The position numbers were made by a program, and so were the translations under genes. A stretch of 64,000 nt of DNA from Allacma fusca (lineage: Eukaryota > Arthropoda > Collembola > Symphypleona > Sminthuridae): contig OX359247.1 of NCBI GenBank assembly GCA_947179485.1, positions 12,686,588-12,750,587 on the forward strand, in the 5' to 3' direction. Under the pieces are notes generated by a model that made no database searches, was not told where the DNA came from, and saw only the letters and a program-made list of their open reading frames with translations. Every line of letters begins with the position of its first letter. Within the stretch, counting starts at the first letter, position 1. This document shows, in pieces, positions 13,101-24,900 of this stretch.

Positions 13101-16100
13101 CATGTAATTGTGCTCATGATATACACCTTCATAAGAAATATCTATAGATACTTATATATATCATATACTTATCTTTTGCAAGTGCGGGGGGAAAAACAGA
13201 AATAATGGCTAGGGATTTTATCCCTAAGCGTTGTAATTTATTAAGAGAAAGGCACACATCACAGATTTTGTCACTCTCTTCAATTCCATCTCACTGTCAT
13301 TGGTTTCTACTCACGAAGTCAAGGGAATTTGAATGAGTGATAACCTCCTTGGAGCAATGCATTGCCTATGTATCCCATGGAAATTGATATGTAATTTAGA
13401 TTGTTTTTCATAAATAAAGCTTGGATTAGGAATTTAGGAAGTGAAACTGTGTATCTACAGGAATTTGTTTTTACGCAAGACTCTGTAATTTATTTGTTTC
13501 CTCTTGAGAGGACCTACTACTCTTTGGTGGTGTGAGGGAGATTAGTTTCCACATGTTACTTATACATATATACTATGTACTTGAGTTTATAATTCAACTT
13601 TGGGTTCTCGCTCAAGTGGAAAAAACAAATCTTAAATTAAGACTCAACGAGTAGGTACTCACGCATAGTACTTAGCATACCATAACAGCCCAAGTAAAAC
13701 ACTTTCCCTGTTTTTGTCTGGGAGTTTTTGCCTTTCTGTAACTCTTGGAAAAGTATGTAGGCCAGGAAGGAGTAGATTGTCTTAAGCACAAGACTTATTT
13801 GAATTTTACGCATAAAATCCCTCTCACACAATGCAATCATTCAAGTGTGCTCACCATGCTATATACATACATACATACATACTAATGTATACAGAGGACT
13901 GTTGGGAGAGAACACTAGTGACTATATGAAGAGAGGATAATTCCTCACCTTCAGATTTTATGGACTTTAGCAACAAGGGGGGAGCCGTAACCAAATGCAA
14001 ACTCAGAGAGTGAGTTTAAAGGTCGTTTATTTGCTGATGGTGGGGCTGGGTAGCATAGTTGGGATTGCATGGCAATTAGGAATGTATGGGAAAAGTAAAG
14101 CAGGAGGACTTGACATGGAAGCACACATTAGTCCACGATGTTCCTGGAACGAAATGTGTAAGGAGCATGTAACTCAATGTGTGTATGTGTGTGTGTGTGT
14201 GTGTGTCTCTATAACTACATTATCACTACATGCTGAGTGAGTTGGAGGACTGGTGGGGCAGACTCAGGGAAAATAACCATCCTGAACTTTCGAGACGGAA
14301 GCTTCTATGGAAAGGAATGCCTTATGTAAATAATAAATGGTGTACGCAGTGGCTCTGTTCCGAAGACAGGGTTAACACTGTTGGAAGACGGATTGAATGA
14401 AATGAAACGTGCTGGACTCCTCTGTAGACTTTTCAATGCTCAATCATAAGCGCTTAACCATGTCATGTATGTATGTTATGGGTCGGATGGGGGGCTTTTA
14501 TTTCCTTTGGCAAGTGGTTATTATCTTGGTGAAACATGCATTAATAATGTATTTGTATAACTGTATTATGTAGGGACTGATAGGTCCATGGTATTATTTT
14601 CTGTGAATGAAGTTGCTTCAATAAGTTGAGTCTCTTCCCTATATGTTCCCTATACTTGAGAGAGCTTTTGTTCCTTTGATATTGATACATGATACATTAG
14701 AGGACCTATATCATCTCCAAGCTACATTATTGCAATCAAAATGTTTGAGCATGGAACACTGCAGTAAATGCACTGGACGTACAGGTTAGGAGGAGTCCCG
14801 AGTATTATCGTACATAACAATTCCTACGGTTAACATTGACTTGGGCACGGGGAACATGAATTTGATAACCGGTTTTTGCCTTTTTGCTAAACTCTCTGGC
14901 GTCGTCATCATCAGCAGCCGACTCATCATCATCCCAAGGATGTATTCCTCGAGGTATTCATGATAATAATTTCTTGCCATCCACATCTGGTGAATGAAAG
15001 TTGAGTCATTTTAATTTGAAACGTGCATAATGCATATACACTGTATGCACTATCTAGTGAGCTAACAAGCAGATGTACCAGTATGAGTAATGTACAGACT
15101 GTATGTATATAATATAGGCATATACATAGATACATACGTACATACGGCGTCTCCGGGTAGTTTGGTGCATTTCTTGATCAAATTGTACCTCCACTTTGAG
15201 CCTCCCTCTGTCTGGGTGATATTTGAGACACATCCTCTCTCACGAAATGAGATGAGGTGTTAAAAAGTCTGCTGGTTCCTGCTTCTTTCTTCTGTAATTT
15301 CCTTGAAGGCATTGGAATTTTTCCGTGTCTTCTGAGAACCCTGGGTATGTATGTAGTGTGAGAATAGCTCAAGTTATATTCTTATGGGAGGATGTATTTG
15401 ATACATGATTAACTCTGTGGTCCAGGAGCATGCATACATATGTATGTATGTATGTACCAGTAGAAGCATGCATCTGTTATATGCAGAGAGTATGAGAGTA
15501 CTGTAGAGACGTATGGGCCAGTGTATGAGTCTCTCAAGGAGGGCATTGAAGGAAAAATGAAGGAAATGTGCGAGCTTGCATGAAAAGCGTAACAATAATT
15601 GGAAAATTACTCCTACGCAATTTCTCCACTCCTCCTTTCCAGTTCCTTAATGGGGTTACCTGCTAAAGTAGCTTTTTATTTGTCTGGGGATGAAAGATGA
15701 TGGCATTTCTATGAAATTCTTTCAAGAGGTTTTACAATCAAAGGAATGCTGATTTCTTTGCATGCATCGTGATGGGATGTCTCCTTGCTGCCGCCGGAAG
15801 TTTGTATAAGTACTGGGGCTGAGTGAGCAGGCGGAGTGAGGTTTTTTTTTTAGCGGCTGGAGTTTTTAACAAAGCAGAGGAGAGAGAAAGACCACTTGTT
15901 ATTTCGCTCGAATTCTTTTATATGTATGTAGCTGGATATACATAGCTTGAGGATTTTTGTAAACTTGATATGCATGAGCTGTCCCGAGACAGTACCATCC
16001 TTCATAATACTTAGTGTCTTTATTAACCTTTTTTACTTCCCCTAATGGGCTCAAAGTTGTTTATTAACGATAATTATTATTTCCTTAAGGATTCCATTGG

Positions 16101-17568
16101 GAAGGTGCTGTGCCATTGCACATGTGTCTCTATTTCTACTACTACTATGGGAGAACGTAGGGTGAGGATTTTTTTTCCTCGGGAAAATATTTCCAGTTGA
16201 TGGGAAAAGATTAACTTCATTTGTCATTGCTCTGAGCAAGTTTTATTAATTAATGCCGCATACCTTTCTCGAAGCCGGAGAAATATTTATGCGGGTAAAA
16301 AAAAACGCTTGCATCCTTCATTTGTGTTTTTTTTTACTGAGAATCTCCCAGATGGGGGTTGACTCCATATGTGCAAGTGAAGTGGAAGTACTAAATTCCA
16401 TTTGGTACTCTGGCGTGTAATTTAAATGCCCAACTTTTTGGTCATTATGTTAATTGGGTGAGCACCACAGGAAATGTACGGTCCCAATTTTTAATTATGT
16501 GTTATTTTTTTAGTGGGGATTTGATTTAAAGGAGAGGGATATTAACTAAATTATATACATAATATTAATTCATGATTTGTTTATATTTTCCAGGAGGAAC
16601 GGTCCTTAGAGAGTGTACAGACGCTATTTCGATCGACAAAATTACAAGATTTGGACTTAACCGGAGTCCGGGTTCACATCAGCTCCAGCTCCAAGTCAAA
16701 GAGTCCTGGGAATAGCTCAAATAGTGATAAGAGTAGTGCGGCATCATCATTAGAGAAGAAATGTGCGAAGGAAGTGAAACAGAAGGAGAAGATGGCCAGT
16801 TCCCGTCTAGGGAAAAAACCCTCAATCAGTTCTGTGATGAGTTTAGGTCTGGGTTTGAAAAAAATCTGCCCGGATTTATCATTTCTTCGGATCGGGGGGA
16901 TGCAAGTGGAACTGGGAAAGAGTCAAGTGTGGAGGAGTATGGACATCGTCGCTCAGCTCCTTCCCTTTGTGGACAAAGGAAAAATTACCCATCTGGATGT
17001 GAGCATTGACAAGAATGATAGTAACTTTACCATTGAGGACAAAGTAGTGATGAAGACCATGAAATTGATTGGGCAGAATTTCCCAAAACTCCAACGTCTC
17101 GTATGTCAGCACTGGCGAATGAAGTTGAGTGAGAAGTCTTGCAAGGAATTGGGGAAGTACTTGCAAGGGCTGGACTCCCTCAGTGGGATCAGTCTGGACC
17201 ATTGTGTTGTGACATGTGAGTCAGCAGGTCTTCCCAATAAACGGATTGACCACCTATTGACTTCGTCAGTGTTGTCGAGTGTCAAGTGCTTATCCGATTT
17301 CTCTTGGGCTAATTTTGATCCCCTTCAGATGCCTCAGCTGGCTCGTGCTCTGTGTGATCATCATAGTGTCGTGCCTACACTGGGAGGCCTTACGGTCAAA
17401 CTGGACCAAGTGCCTTTAGCCGCCATTAAGCTCCTTATAAGTAACTCTTTAGCAAAAAATAACTCATCTGGGGTGGTGATTGAGTACGCTGGAAATCATT
17501 CCGTGTTGGTGAAAAAACTCAAGGAAAAAAGTGATCATCTCATGCATAAACTCAAACGATTACTGTAG
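1404..17568 (+). CDS. NLR-type NACHT-LRR protein, 5'-partial, four exons
   Basis: Join 1404-1626, 4734-6955, 7755-7989, 16594-17568. The exons splice at GT-AG borders in a consistent frame (intron phases 0, 2, 0) and give about 1,218 residues ending at TAG 17566-17568. The NACHT NTPase has a P-loop GEPGSGKT (4770-4793), a Walker B LLVLDGLDDV (5031-5060), a sensor-1-like LVTSTSRP stretch, and the NLR signature IFHPSLNTFLAAYYL (5706-5750), matching the FxHxxxxEFLAAxY motif of animal NLRs. Leu-rich segments such as KMLDLSS, LRLLSLQG and LQDLDLTG fill exons 3 to 5 and suggest RNase-inhibitor-type LRRs. The family are cytosolic STAND ATPases that oligomerise on sensing microbial or damage signals. 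The N-terminal effector domain (CARD, DEATH or other) is not visible, so the subfamily cannot be assigned. A further exon between 1627 and 4733 is possible, because little sequence separates exon 2 from the P-loop. Confidence 0.9.
1627..4733 (+). other. NLR intron, 3.1 kb
   Basis: GT-AG intron in phase 0. It contains an imperfect GA tract near 2961-3005 and TACATATGTA-type palindromes (for example near 2803). No coding exon is convincingly supported, although an extra small exon has not been excluded. Confidence 0.7.
4734..6955 (+). CDS. NLR exon: NACHT domain, winged-helix region and first LRRs
   Basis: This is the longest uninterrupted coding stretch, 740 codons plus two bases. The acceptor is gttttgatacag at 4733 and the donor CTTGG|gtaag at 6956. 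In order it encodes the P-loop, a basic and Leu-rich segment, Walker B, sensor 1, a NPFMCLLLC motif typical of the NACHT-associated helical region, and the HPSLNTFLAAYYL signature. A Leu-rich repeat region follows from about 5980. Near 6650-6790 there is a Ser/Gly/basic-rich insert containing SIRRKKM, after which LRR-like sequence resumes. The phase 0 acceptor was preferred to the in-frame TTG or ATG codons just upstream, because stop codons (TAA, TGA) lie at about 4701-4706. Confidence 0.93.
6956..7754 (+). other. NLR intron, 0.8 kb
   Basis: GT-AG intron in phase 2. It contains TATG/TACA-rich sequence and a (GA)n tract at about 7628-7664. No gene is seen inside. Confidence 0.85.
7628..7664. 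repeat. (GA)n microsatellite
   Basis: GA dinucleotide tract with a few interruptions, in the NLR intron just upstream of exon 7755-7989. Confidence 0.9.
7755..7989 (+). CDS. NLR exon: LRR segment
   Basis: The acceptor is tctaacag and the donor GAG|gtaaaa. One base completes the split glycine codon from the previous exon; 78 codons follow and the exon ends in phase 0. Leu-rich segments such as LDTLRMEGMKL, LKMLDLSS and LRLLSLQG, spaced roughly one repeat apart, are typical of RNase-inhibitor-like LRRs in NLR proteins. Confidence 0.9.
7990..16593 (+). other. NLR intron, 8.6 kb
   Basis: GT-AG intron in phase 0, the longest in the window. It contains a C-rich pyrimidine tract (8081-8135), (CT)n at 9330-9350 and 10102-10141, GT tracts near 12501-12528 and 14179-14206, and TATG palindromes near 11351-11380 and 15432. 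No exon or nested gene is supported. An additional LRR exon in phase 0 cannot be ruled out by eye. Confidence 0.7.
10102..10141. repeat. (CT)n microsatellite
   Basis: About 20 CT units without interruption. Confidence 0.95.
16594..17568 (+). CDS. NLR terminal exon: LRRs and C-terminus
   Basis: The acceptor is ttatattttccag at 16593, in phase 0. The exon has 324 codons and a TAG stop. It starts with LRR sequence (LQDLDLTG), then a Ser/Lys-rich low-complexity stretch at about 16681-16830 (runs of Ser, then KEVKQKEK), then more Leu-rich repeats (LSFLRIGG, ITHLDVSI, LQRLVCQH, LSGISLDH). It ends in a basic tail LMHKLKRLL. No transmembrane segment is seen, which fits a cytosolic protein. Confidence 0.92.
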   Translation, partial: EERSLESVQTLFRSTKLQDLDLTGVRVHISSSSKSKSPGNSSNSDKSSAASSLEKKCAKEVKQKEKMASSRLGKKPSISSVMSLGLGLKKICPDLSFLRIGGMQVELGKSQVWRSMDIVAQLLPFVDKGKITHLDVSIDKNDSNFTIEDKVVMKTMKLIGQNFPKLQRLVCQHWRMKLSEKSCKELGKYLQGLDSLSGISLDHCVVTCESAGLPNKRIDHLLTSSVLSSVKCLSDFSWANFDPLQMPQLARALCDHHSVVPTLGGLTVKLDQVPLAAIKLLISNSLAKNNSSGVVIEYAGNHSVLVKKLKEKSDHLMHKLKRLL

Positions 17569-18889
17569 TCTCGCAATTAACCATGTAGTCTCGTAGTCCT
17601 CAATTACTCTCTCGCCCTTCTGTATATACCTACATATATGTATGTTGTTACTAAAAACTGTACACAATCCTAAATTATACCAACCATTAGAATAATTATA
17701 CATATATACTTTGTAGTTCTTATTAAGTCCTCCCTCAGTCTTAATCTTAAGACAATTCAATCCAAAGTTGGAGAAATTAAGATTTAACGTAAGATTTCTT
17801 GTCTCAATTTTTATCACTATAATGTTTTTTTTTCCGGTCTTTATCTGGTATCATGATCACCATAGTAAGTAATTGACTCAAGTGCTCTTAACAAAAGACG
17901 AGACGCTTCTTTTTTCTCACGGACATACATACAAGCATTAATTGATGTGTACATTACATGTGTTTAGCATGATGTCCCTTTCATACAAGGATCTGTACAG
18001 TACATATATAATTACATACCTACTAGTAGAAAAACAATGCGCTTTAATAGTACTCCCAAGAACCAGGTTAACTTTATGGACATTCATGTTCGGATTACAT
18101 GGAAGTAGTAGGTAATTTAGTCTTGTATTTTTACTATGTTATAAGTACATACATAGCTCCTACACTTACAATTAGCCCTGTGGAAAAAAATGTTTGAATG
18201 TAAAATGCATATGAAGAAAAAAATATGTTGTATTATATTTTTCACACACACCATCCTTGTCAAACACCTCATTGTGATAATTAATGTTAATTTCTTAATC
18301 GTATTATTTACTTACTCGGAAACTTTCGCATGTCAACAAATCTTGTTAATTTATAATTTTGTGTTCATATTTGGCATGTTTTTACAACCGCATTTTAAAC
18401 CCAAAGGCAAAATTTTTTTCTCATTTCGTTTCCCTTGTTCTCCTTTTTTTTTGTTTGATGTTTTTTTTTTGTATTATTTTCAAAGATTTTTAACTTTAAT
18501 ACATATCTACATATAAGATATTTATGTACTCCTTAGTTTTTCCCACTTTTTATCCTTTTTATCGTTCATATAAGAGGAACTTACATTACGGGAATCCACA
18601 TACTTACACTTTTGTCAAAGGGTTTCCCCCCTACGTGACTTTTATCTTGACTTTGTTCGTGAGTTTCACACGTAACTCGGGTTTAATCATGTTGTCATAT
18701 CTTTGTCACATGGGAATAATAACTGTACTTACTCCTTTGCTAATTAAGTTGAGGCACGTAAATTAATATTAATACTTTGAATCTTATTTATGCTCAGGTG
18801 GTAATTATCAAGATGCTTGTTGTAGTTATTGTAACTGGTATCTTCATTGGTTTTCTCTGAAAAAAAACCTCACGTATATTTATATATAG

Positions 18890-18893
<4 letters not shown>

Positions 18894-18919
<26 letters not shown>
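18894..18919. repeat. (TA)n microsatellite
   Basis: About 13 TA units in the intergenic region. Confidence 0.95.
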
Positions 18920-18920
<1 letters not shown>

Positions 18921-21900
18921 CTTAGCAGCTTTCTCTTTCAAAGGAAAATTCCAAGGGGTTTCAAAAGCACTTTCTGTGTATTGGTAATCACCAGGGCTTT
19001 CCTATTTTCAAGCTGTTAATGATCAGATATTACGTGTGTGTGAGTCTCCTCCGGAGCACGGACTTCTGGGATGATGTTTTAGGCCTGAGCAATGGTTCTG
19101 GGGTGCTTTGATTTTTTTTGTAAGAGGAAAAATAAGAATCGATTTGTGTAGTCATTAGTCATTAACTGATTACTTTGTAATTACAGACTGCTCGGGGTTG
19201 ATCAAAGAGAACCTATGATTAAATTGATGTTGTCATCGATAAAATAACTTATGATGATCTAGCAGCTTTTGATTAATGGAAGAGATAGATATGTATGTGT
19301 GCTCTGTATCCTCCCCGCCTTTGCTATATCTGCTATTGATCTGTTAATCGGTTTAGCAGTAGCCTTTACCCAATATATAACCGGTGTTAGCAGTCGTGGA
19401 CGGCCTATTAGATGTACATATCCACATTTCATGTTATACATTTGGAGTCAGTAATCATCCATTTGACTCTTTTCATATTACCTTTCCTATTTCCTAATGG
19501 CTTCACATTTAGGTTTCTGGGCTCCGGTAGCCTTTGATCTGGTGGATGATTAAAGATATACAGTACTGTAATAATTGGAGATTTTTTTTAACATTGGGCT
19601 ATTTGGTAGTTACAAGTACAAACTTCGCATCTGCAGATGGCTACATACATATATCTACATTTAAATAGAAGTATAAGTATAGTGGTGTGTACAAATAATT
19701 ATTACTTTTCGTTCGTATTTCATATTTTTGTCGTTATCTTATAATTAATTTGTTTCTAATTGAGGGTTCTGCTGATGGATGACTCGTGTAAAAAAAATTA
19801 AAGGGATTCTCGTACAAGTTGTAATTCCTTCCCCCTGTTGTTTATTTGTATATATCATTATACTATTGTAATAATTATTGTAATTCACCTTTAAAAAAAT
19901 CCTCCTGAGTCATAAAATTGCGTAGTTTTTTTTTGTGGGAGAGGGAGAGACAGGAGAGGAAGATACAAGAGCGTCAGTAACTAACCAATTATTTTTTAAG
20001 ATTTTACTAATAAGGTAAACGACAGTTTGGTTTTGTGTACCATAAAGGTCCGTAGAGTTGGCGTGTTTCGGTAAATTAAATACAGTGGAATACTATGGTT
20101 GTATAATTTTTACAAGCAGATAAGTATTAATTATTTGATGGTTATGTATCTAGTATGTGTCTTTTGTCAATACAATTGTAAGTCTCTAACTCTCACATGG
20201 GGAAAAGTGGACACGAGCGTCTGTTTAGGAGGTGATCAGTCTAATGTTGTATGTATGTCCAAACATTTTTGGTGTAACTCCTTTTCTTTTTTTTTTTGTT
20301 GTACCATACTTTGCATTATATATCTGTAGATATTTACTCAAGTGTTATATAGTTAACTTGTAATTACTTGTAAATAAGGATAGGACGAGTGTTTCTAATA
20401 CGAATGCAATCTCGTCGCTGCGAATGACAATAATTATTGAAACCAATGATTGAACAAACAAATAAAAGTAACAGACAATCAGTTTTGTTATAGTAATGGA
20501 AATTTGGGGATTGTTGTCTCAATATGCATCTCTTTGGGCTCGGTGGGTTTATATGGGAGAGGTGTAGTAAGTAGTATAGTAGTGAGTGTGAGTATAGAAA
20601 GCTCTCAGTCAGCTCACTCGCACTCACACTAATTATTATTTATTGCGAGTTCATGAGTCATGGGCTTTATGAAATGCGTTTCCATCCATATATTTACTTT
20701 TGTTATCACAATAACAATAACTGTTGATTGCGAATCTCTGCAGCACCTTCACGTCACAGCTTCATCAACTATTTTTTTCCCATTCGTCATTCTCTCATTA
20801 AATCCCTACGTTTTTAGACTAGCTATGTATACCTACATATATGTAGATATGTAATTATGTATGTATTCTCCTGCATTGGAATATGTGGACTCGTAGGTCG
20901 CTGGGGTGACCTCCATACAATTATCAAGAAACATTTCTGCATTAATACAATTTTGCCATGAGTCCTCTCTTTAAATACACTCGCGGCCCTGGCTGACTCA
21001 ATAAAAGGAGACAATAATGTAGATACATCAAAATTAGTTACAGTTAGTTTGTATCAGGGTAAAAGAGATTACATTAAAGAGCATTTCAAGTACAAGGAAG
21101 ATATCGAAGATCCATTCACACCTACAACGCCGCCTCATATATATATACTCACTCATACAACTTATTATAAATCGATTCACATATCTATATGAGAACTATT
21201 ATGAGAATGAGGAAACCTAAGAGATGGATGCAAATTCAAGCACATTAATATGAATTATTTGACATAATACTCTCATCAGTGCTTGTGTACAAGCTGTATT
21301 TAATAATAATGGAGCCTCATTGAAGGAACCATGTGGCGGGGCTCCACACTTGAGTTCCGTCTTTCAGTATAATTTTTTCTTGGCAATAAAATTCAATTGC
21401 CAAAATTCTTCTGAAGGTAATAAGTAATTACATGCAAAAATCCGGAGGAATGTTGGGATTGCGAAAGTTTCCCCCCCAATACGTACATACATATATATAT
21501 ATGCATACGTAGCATACACCACATGTTAACAATATGATGTAACGAAGCTATATACAATGTAGATACGCTATTAGACATTGGAATTGCAAGCCGTCAAAAT
21601 GTGTTCGTAATCTCGAAGGAACCTCGGGAAATATAATAATGGTGTGCCGTAAAGGACAAGCTGTATGCGAGGATTTGAGCATATGGGAAGACAAATGTCA
21701 AGAGTTTATTTTTGTGAAAGGATTCTCAAATTTTCCTATACATAATTATAGAAATATGTAAGAGCATTAAGACAATCCTGAGGACATGGTTTGGGCTGGT
21801 GTGATGCAAAGATGCAAACGCATTATAAATCATACATGTAAGTAATTAAGGCCATGAAAAATAGCATTAGTTAAACCAAGCATAGACACTAAATGAGAGA

Positions 21901-24900
21901 GTGCGAGTGCATCCCCGTAATTCTTGTTGAGACTTCCCTGCACCAAGTCAGTCAGTCCCATATACCTTAGGATAGGAGAAGCACTCCAAGTTGTCACTTT
22001 TTACACGGTCTGCCAACAAATAATCATTAACGGATGTGTTACGTCCCTTATGATTAGAATTGCCAGTTTCCACAGATCCTTTCCAAGCCTCAACCTCAAC
22101 CTATGGATAAGGCTGTAGTCTGTAGTAGTGTACACAGGCGTGCAAAACACATCAAAATTGTTTGCCCAGTAAATGATCTTTCTCCTGTTGTACACTACCT
22201 CGTATATCTATAGTTATAAGTATACATACAAGCCCTCACTCAGGCCATGGGAGTCTGTCCCGATCCCTCAGCTCTTATTTTGTTACTGTACAGGACGATA
22301 GGGAAAGAGCTGTCTAGTTTGTCTTCGTCCTGCACTTTCATCCCGTACAGATATCTACCTTACATACTTACTTATCCATAATTATGCCAAATTCCTATCG
22401 GCAAGCTAACGTAGCATTATACAATACCTCAAGACGAGAATTTGGTGAGTGCAAATGAATAATTTTTGGCCAATGATAAAGGTCTTGACTGATGATAAGT
22501 TACAAAATGTGTGGTGTACGGCCCAAAGTAGGAAATTGATGGGGCTCATAATACATAAGGGAAAACTAGTAACCATCAGGGATGATCATATAGGGAATTC
22601 CCATTAAATATTGTTCAGTCTCCCTCACTTTGACAGCCCCACTGTAATATATTCACGTGTTCTGAGTGTACCAATTTTTGACTTGTTTGTGGTTGAACCA
22701 TGCTATAATCTCACCCGCAAATCTGAACCATCTTAATTTTCCGTGGTTTACCAAACACATGACGAGTCACGATCGGTCCTCCAACTGGTAGGGGAGACGA
22801 CCGTAAGGAGATATGAACATGGGAGAAAATCATGTGAGGTTGTCATCGTTATCTGAAAACTTCATATGGGATAAGTATGGTGAAATATGCATTCATTCAT
22901 AGTTTCATAGTTTTGGGAGTTGGTGGAAGGAAAATATACCGTTTTTCCCTCCATCACTGGGAGCATTTACATTGGAGATCCTCATGAGGTTAGAGTTTCC
23001 CTTCTTACTCACGTCCGTCCACTGTACAGTCTGGTTTTCAGGTTTCGTTTGGGTCTGACCACTCTCAGCCAATTTTTTTTACGGTTTACCTGCTCAATTA
23101 GAATTCTTTATTGAGGAGTTATCCCTCCAAATTACAATGCAATTATTTAATTTTATTAGGATGATAAGGTGCAGCTTCATCCCCCCCCCCTTGCGGGTGC
23201 CCCACTAATTGTGAGGCTCACAGAGGCTAGGAATCTATTCCAAATCTACGCTGGCTCATTATTTGTGCACATTTTTAAGCAATTGGGTGTATCTGTGCAT
23301 GTATGTACATATGTATGATCAAAGCTACTTTGAGGTAGCTTATATGGAACACTATGCAGTTGTGGATGTTCATATATGAGATGTTTCCCTATATGCAGAA
23401 GGAGATACTCAAAAACACTACTTCGGAAAATATTGAGCCTTGCAGAATACAGTTTGGATAATGGGACTCATTACAGGGAACAAAAATGCAGTGTCCTACA
23501 TGAGTTCGTGGATGTTTCAATGTTTCCCAGGATTTAATTAATATTGCAGATGCGCTTTTTAATGTTCAAGTGAGGCCGGTCGGCTCTACTTAATTAAACT
23601 AAATCTGTGACTGCTGCGTGAAGAAATTTCCATAGCGGTGCTGTCTCAGCGGCTCCAAGACTCTTGTAAGAATTGAGGTGAAATCGTGTGATGTACTTAG
23701 CCTTGTTTGCAAATTTACTTGAATTTTCCTGAGCAAAACCAGTCGGTAATTATTGTTTTTAGTTGGAAGGGGCATTCTGGTACTGTAACGGATGCATGCC
23801 ACAACCGATAACAAAACCCACAGATTCTTCCACACACACACACACACACACATACACACATATTACAGACACATACTGAAACAGCAGGAGTTTGCACGAA
23901 TGAATTGCACGTGCGACTACCGTCGTTGCACCCCATCTTGTTCCTGTAGATTTGTCCGACTGTATCTATTCCCATTTAGAAGAAACCCAAGCCCGGCTGG
24001 GAACCGTATTAAGTAATTTAATTACACTATATACGACTTCACAACTTGAGTATCAAATCTGTAATAATTGAATTTCCCCATGGCTCTCGTCATTATCTGT
24101 ATATGGGCGTTCTAATTTTACAGAGGATTGAATCTCCCATATATCCCGTGAAGGGTAAAAATAATGTGATTGCACTAGCAATATCGTAAGCTCCTGCGTT
24201 AATTACAAACAATGAACAATGTGCTCACACTCGCATCATCGCACCATAAAGATACGAATAGTGCGGAGCCCGTGCTTGGCTAACATTTACATCTAGTTTC
24301 CATACAGATACATACATTCTTGTAATTAGCTGTAAATACGTAACTGAGTGTGCTTTTGCTGACTCAAGTTCTTCTGTAATGGTCGTGTTACCTTCCTTTT
24401 ACAATGTTTGCACATGCCGACTTGACTATTTACGCTTACTCTCAAGTATCGTGTGTCAGGAGAGGAGTACGTGGATCAAAAACGGCCTGAGTCCAATTCC
24501 CACAATCATGCACATAAAAACTAACAATAAATTATTAATTCCAGTATTTAAATAATGTTCAACAGGTTATTAGTTGAAGGAATGTAAACCCGTTCAGAAT
24601 TAATTACTAGTTAGGAATATTTGTACGAAATCAAAGAGCTCTTACACATTTTGATGACAACTTTTAATAATTTTGATCCTCAATTAAATTTGTCAAACAT
24701 AATTTCGGGTAATTTCGAAAAATTGGACGTAAGCCGTTTTGGAAGGAACCTCCTCCTTTACACTGTCTATGGTAAACAAACAACCAAGCACAAACGGCTA
24801 TTGAATGGAAGCTCGAATCCGCATATGAATTGATAAAATCTTATAGAACAATAATCAGTGGCGTGTACAGAATTTCAAAAGGACTCCAATGAAATAATTA

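Noticed and set aside
20585..20630. 9-base inverted repeat AGTGTGAGT / ACTCACACT with a 28-base loop
   Set aside because: Short arms in GT/GA-rich sequence are expected by chance.
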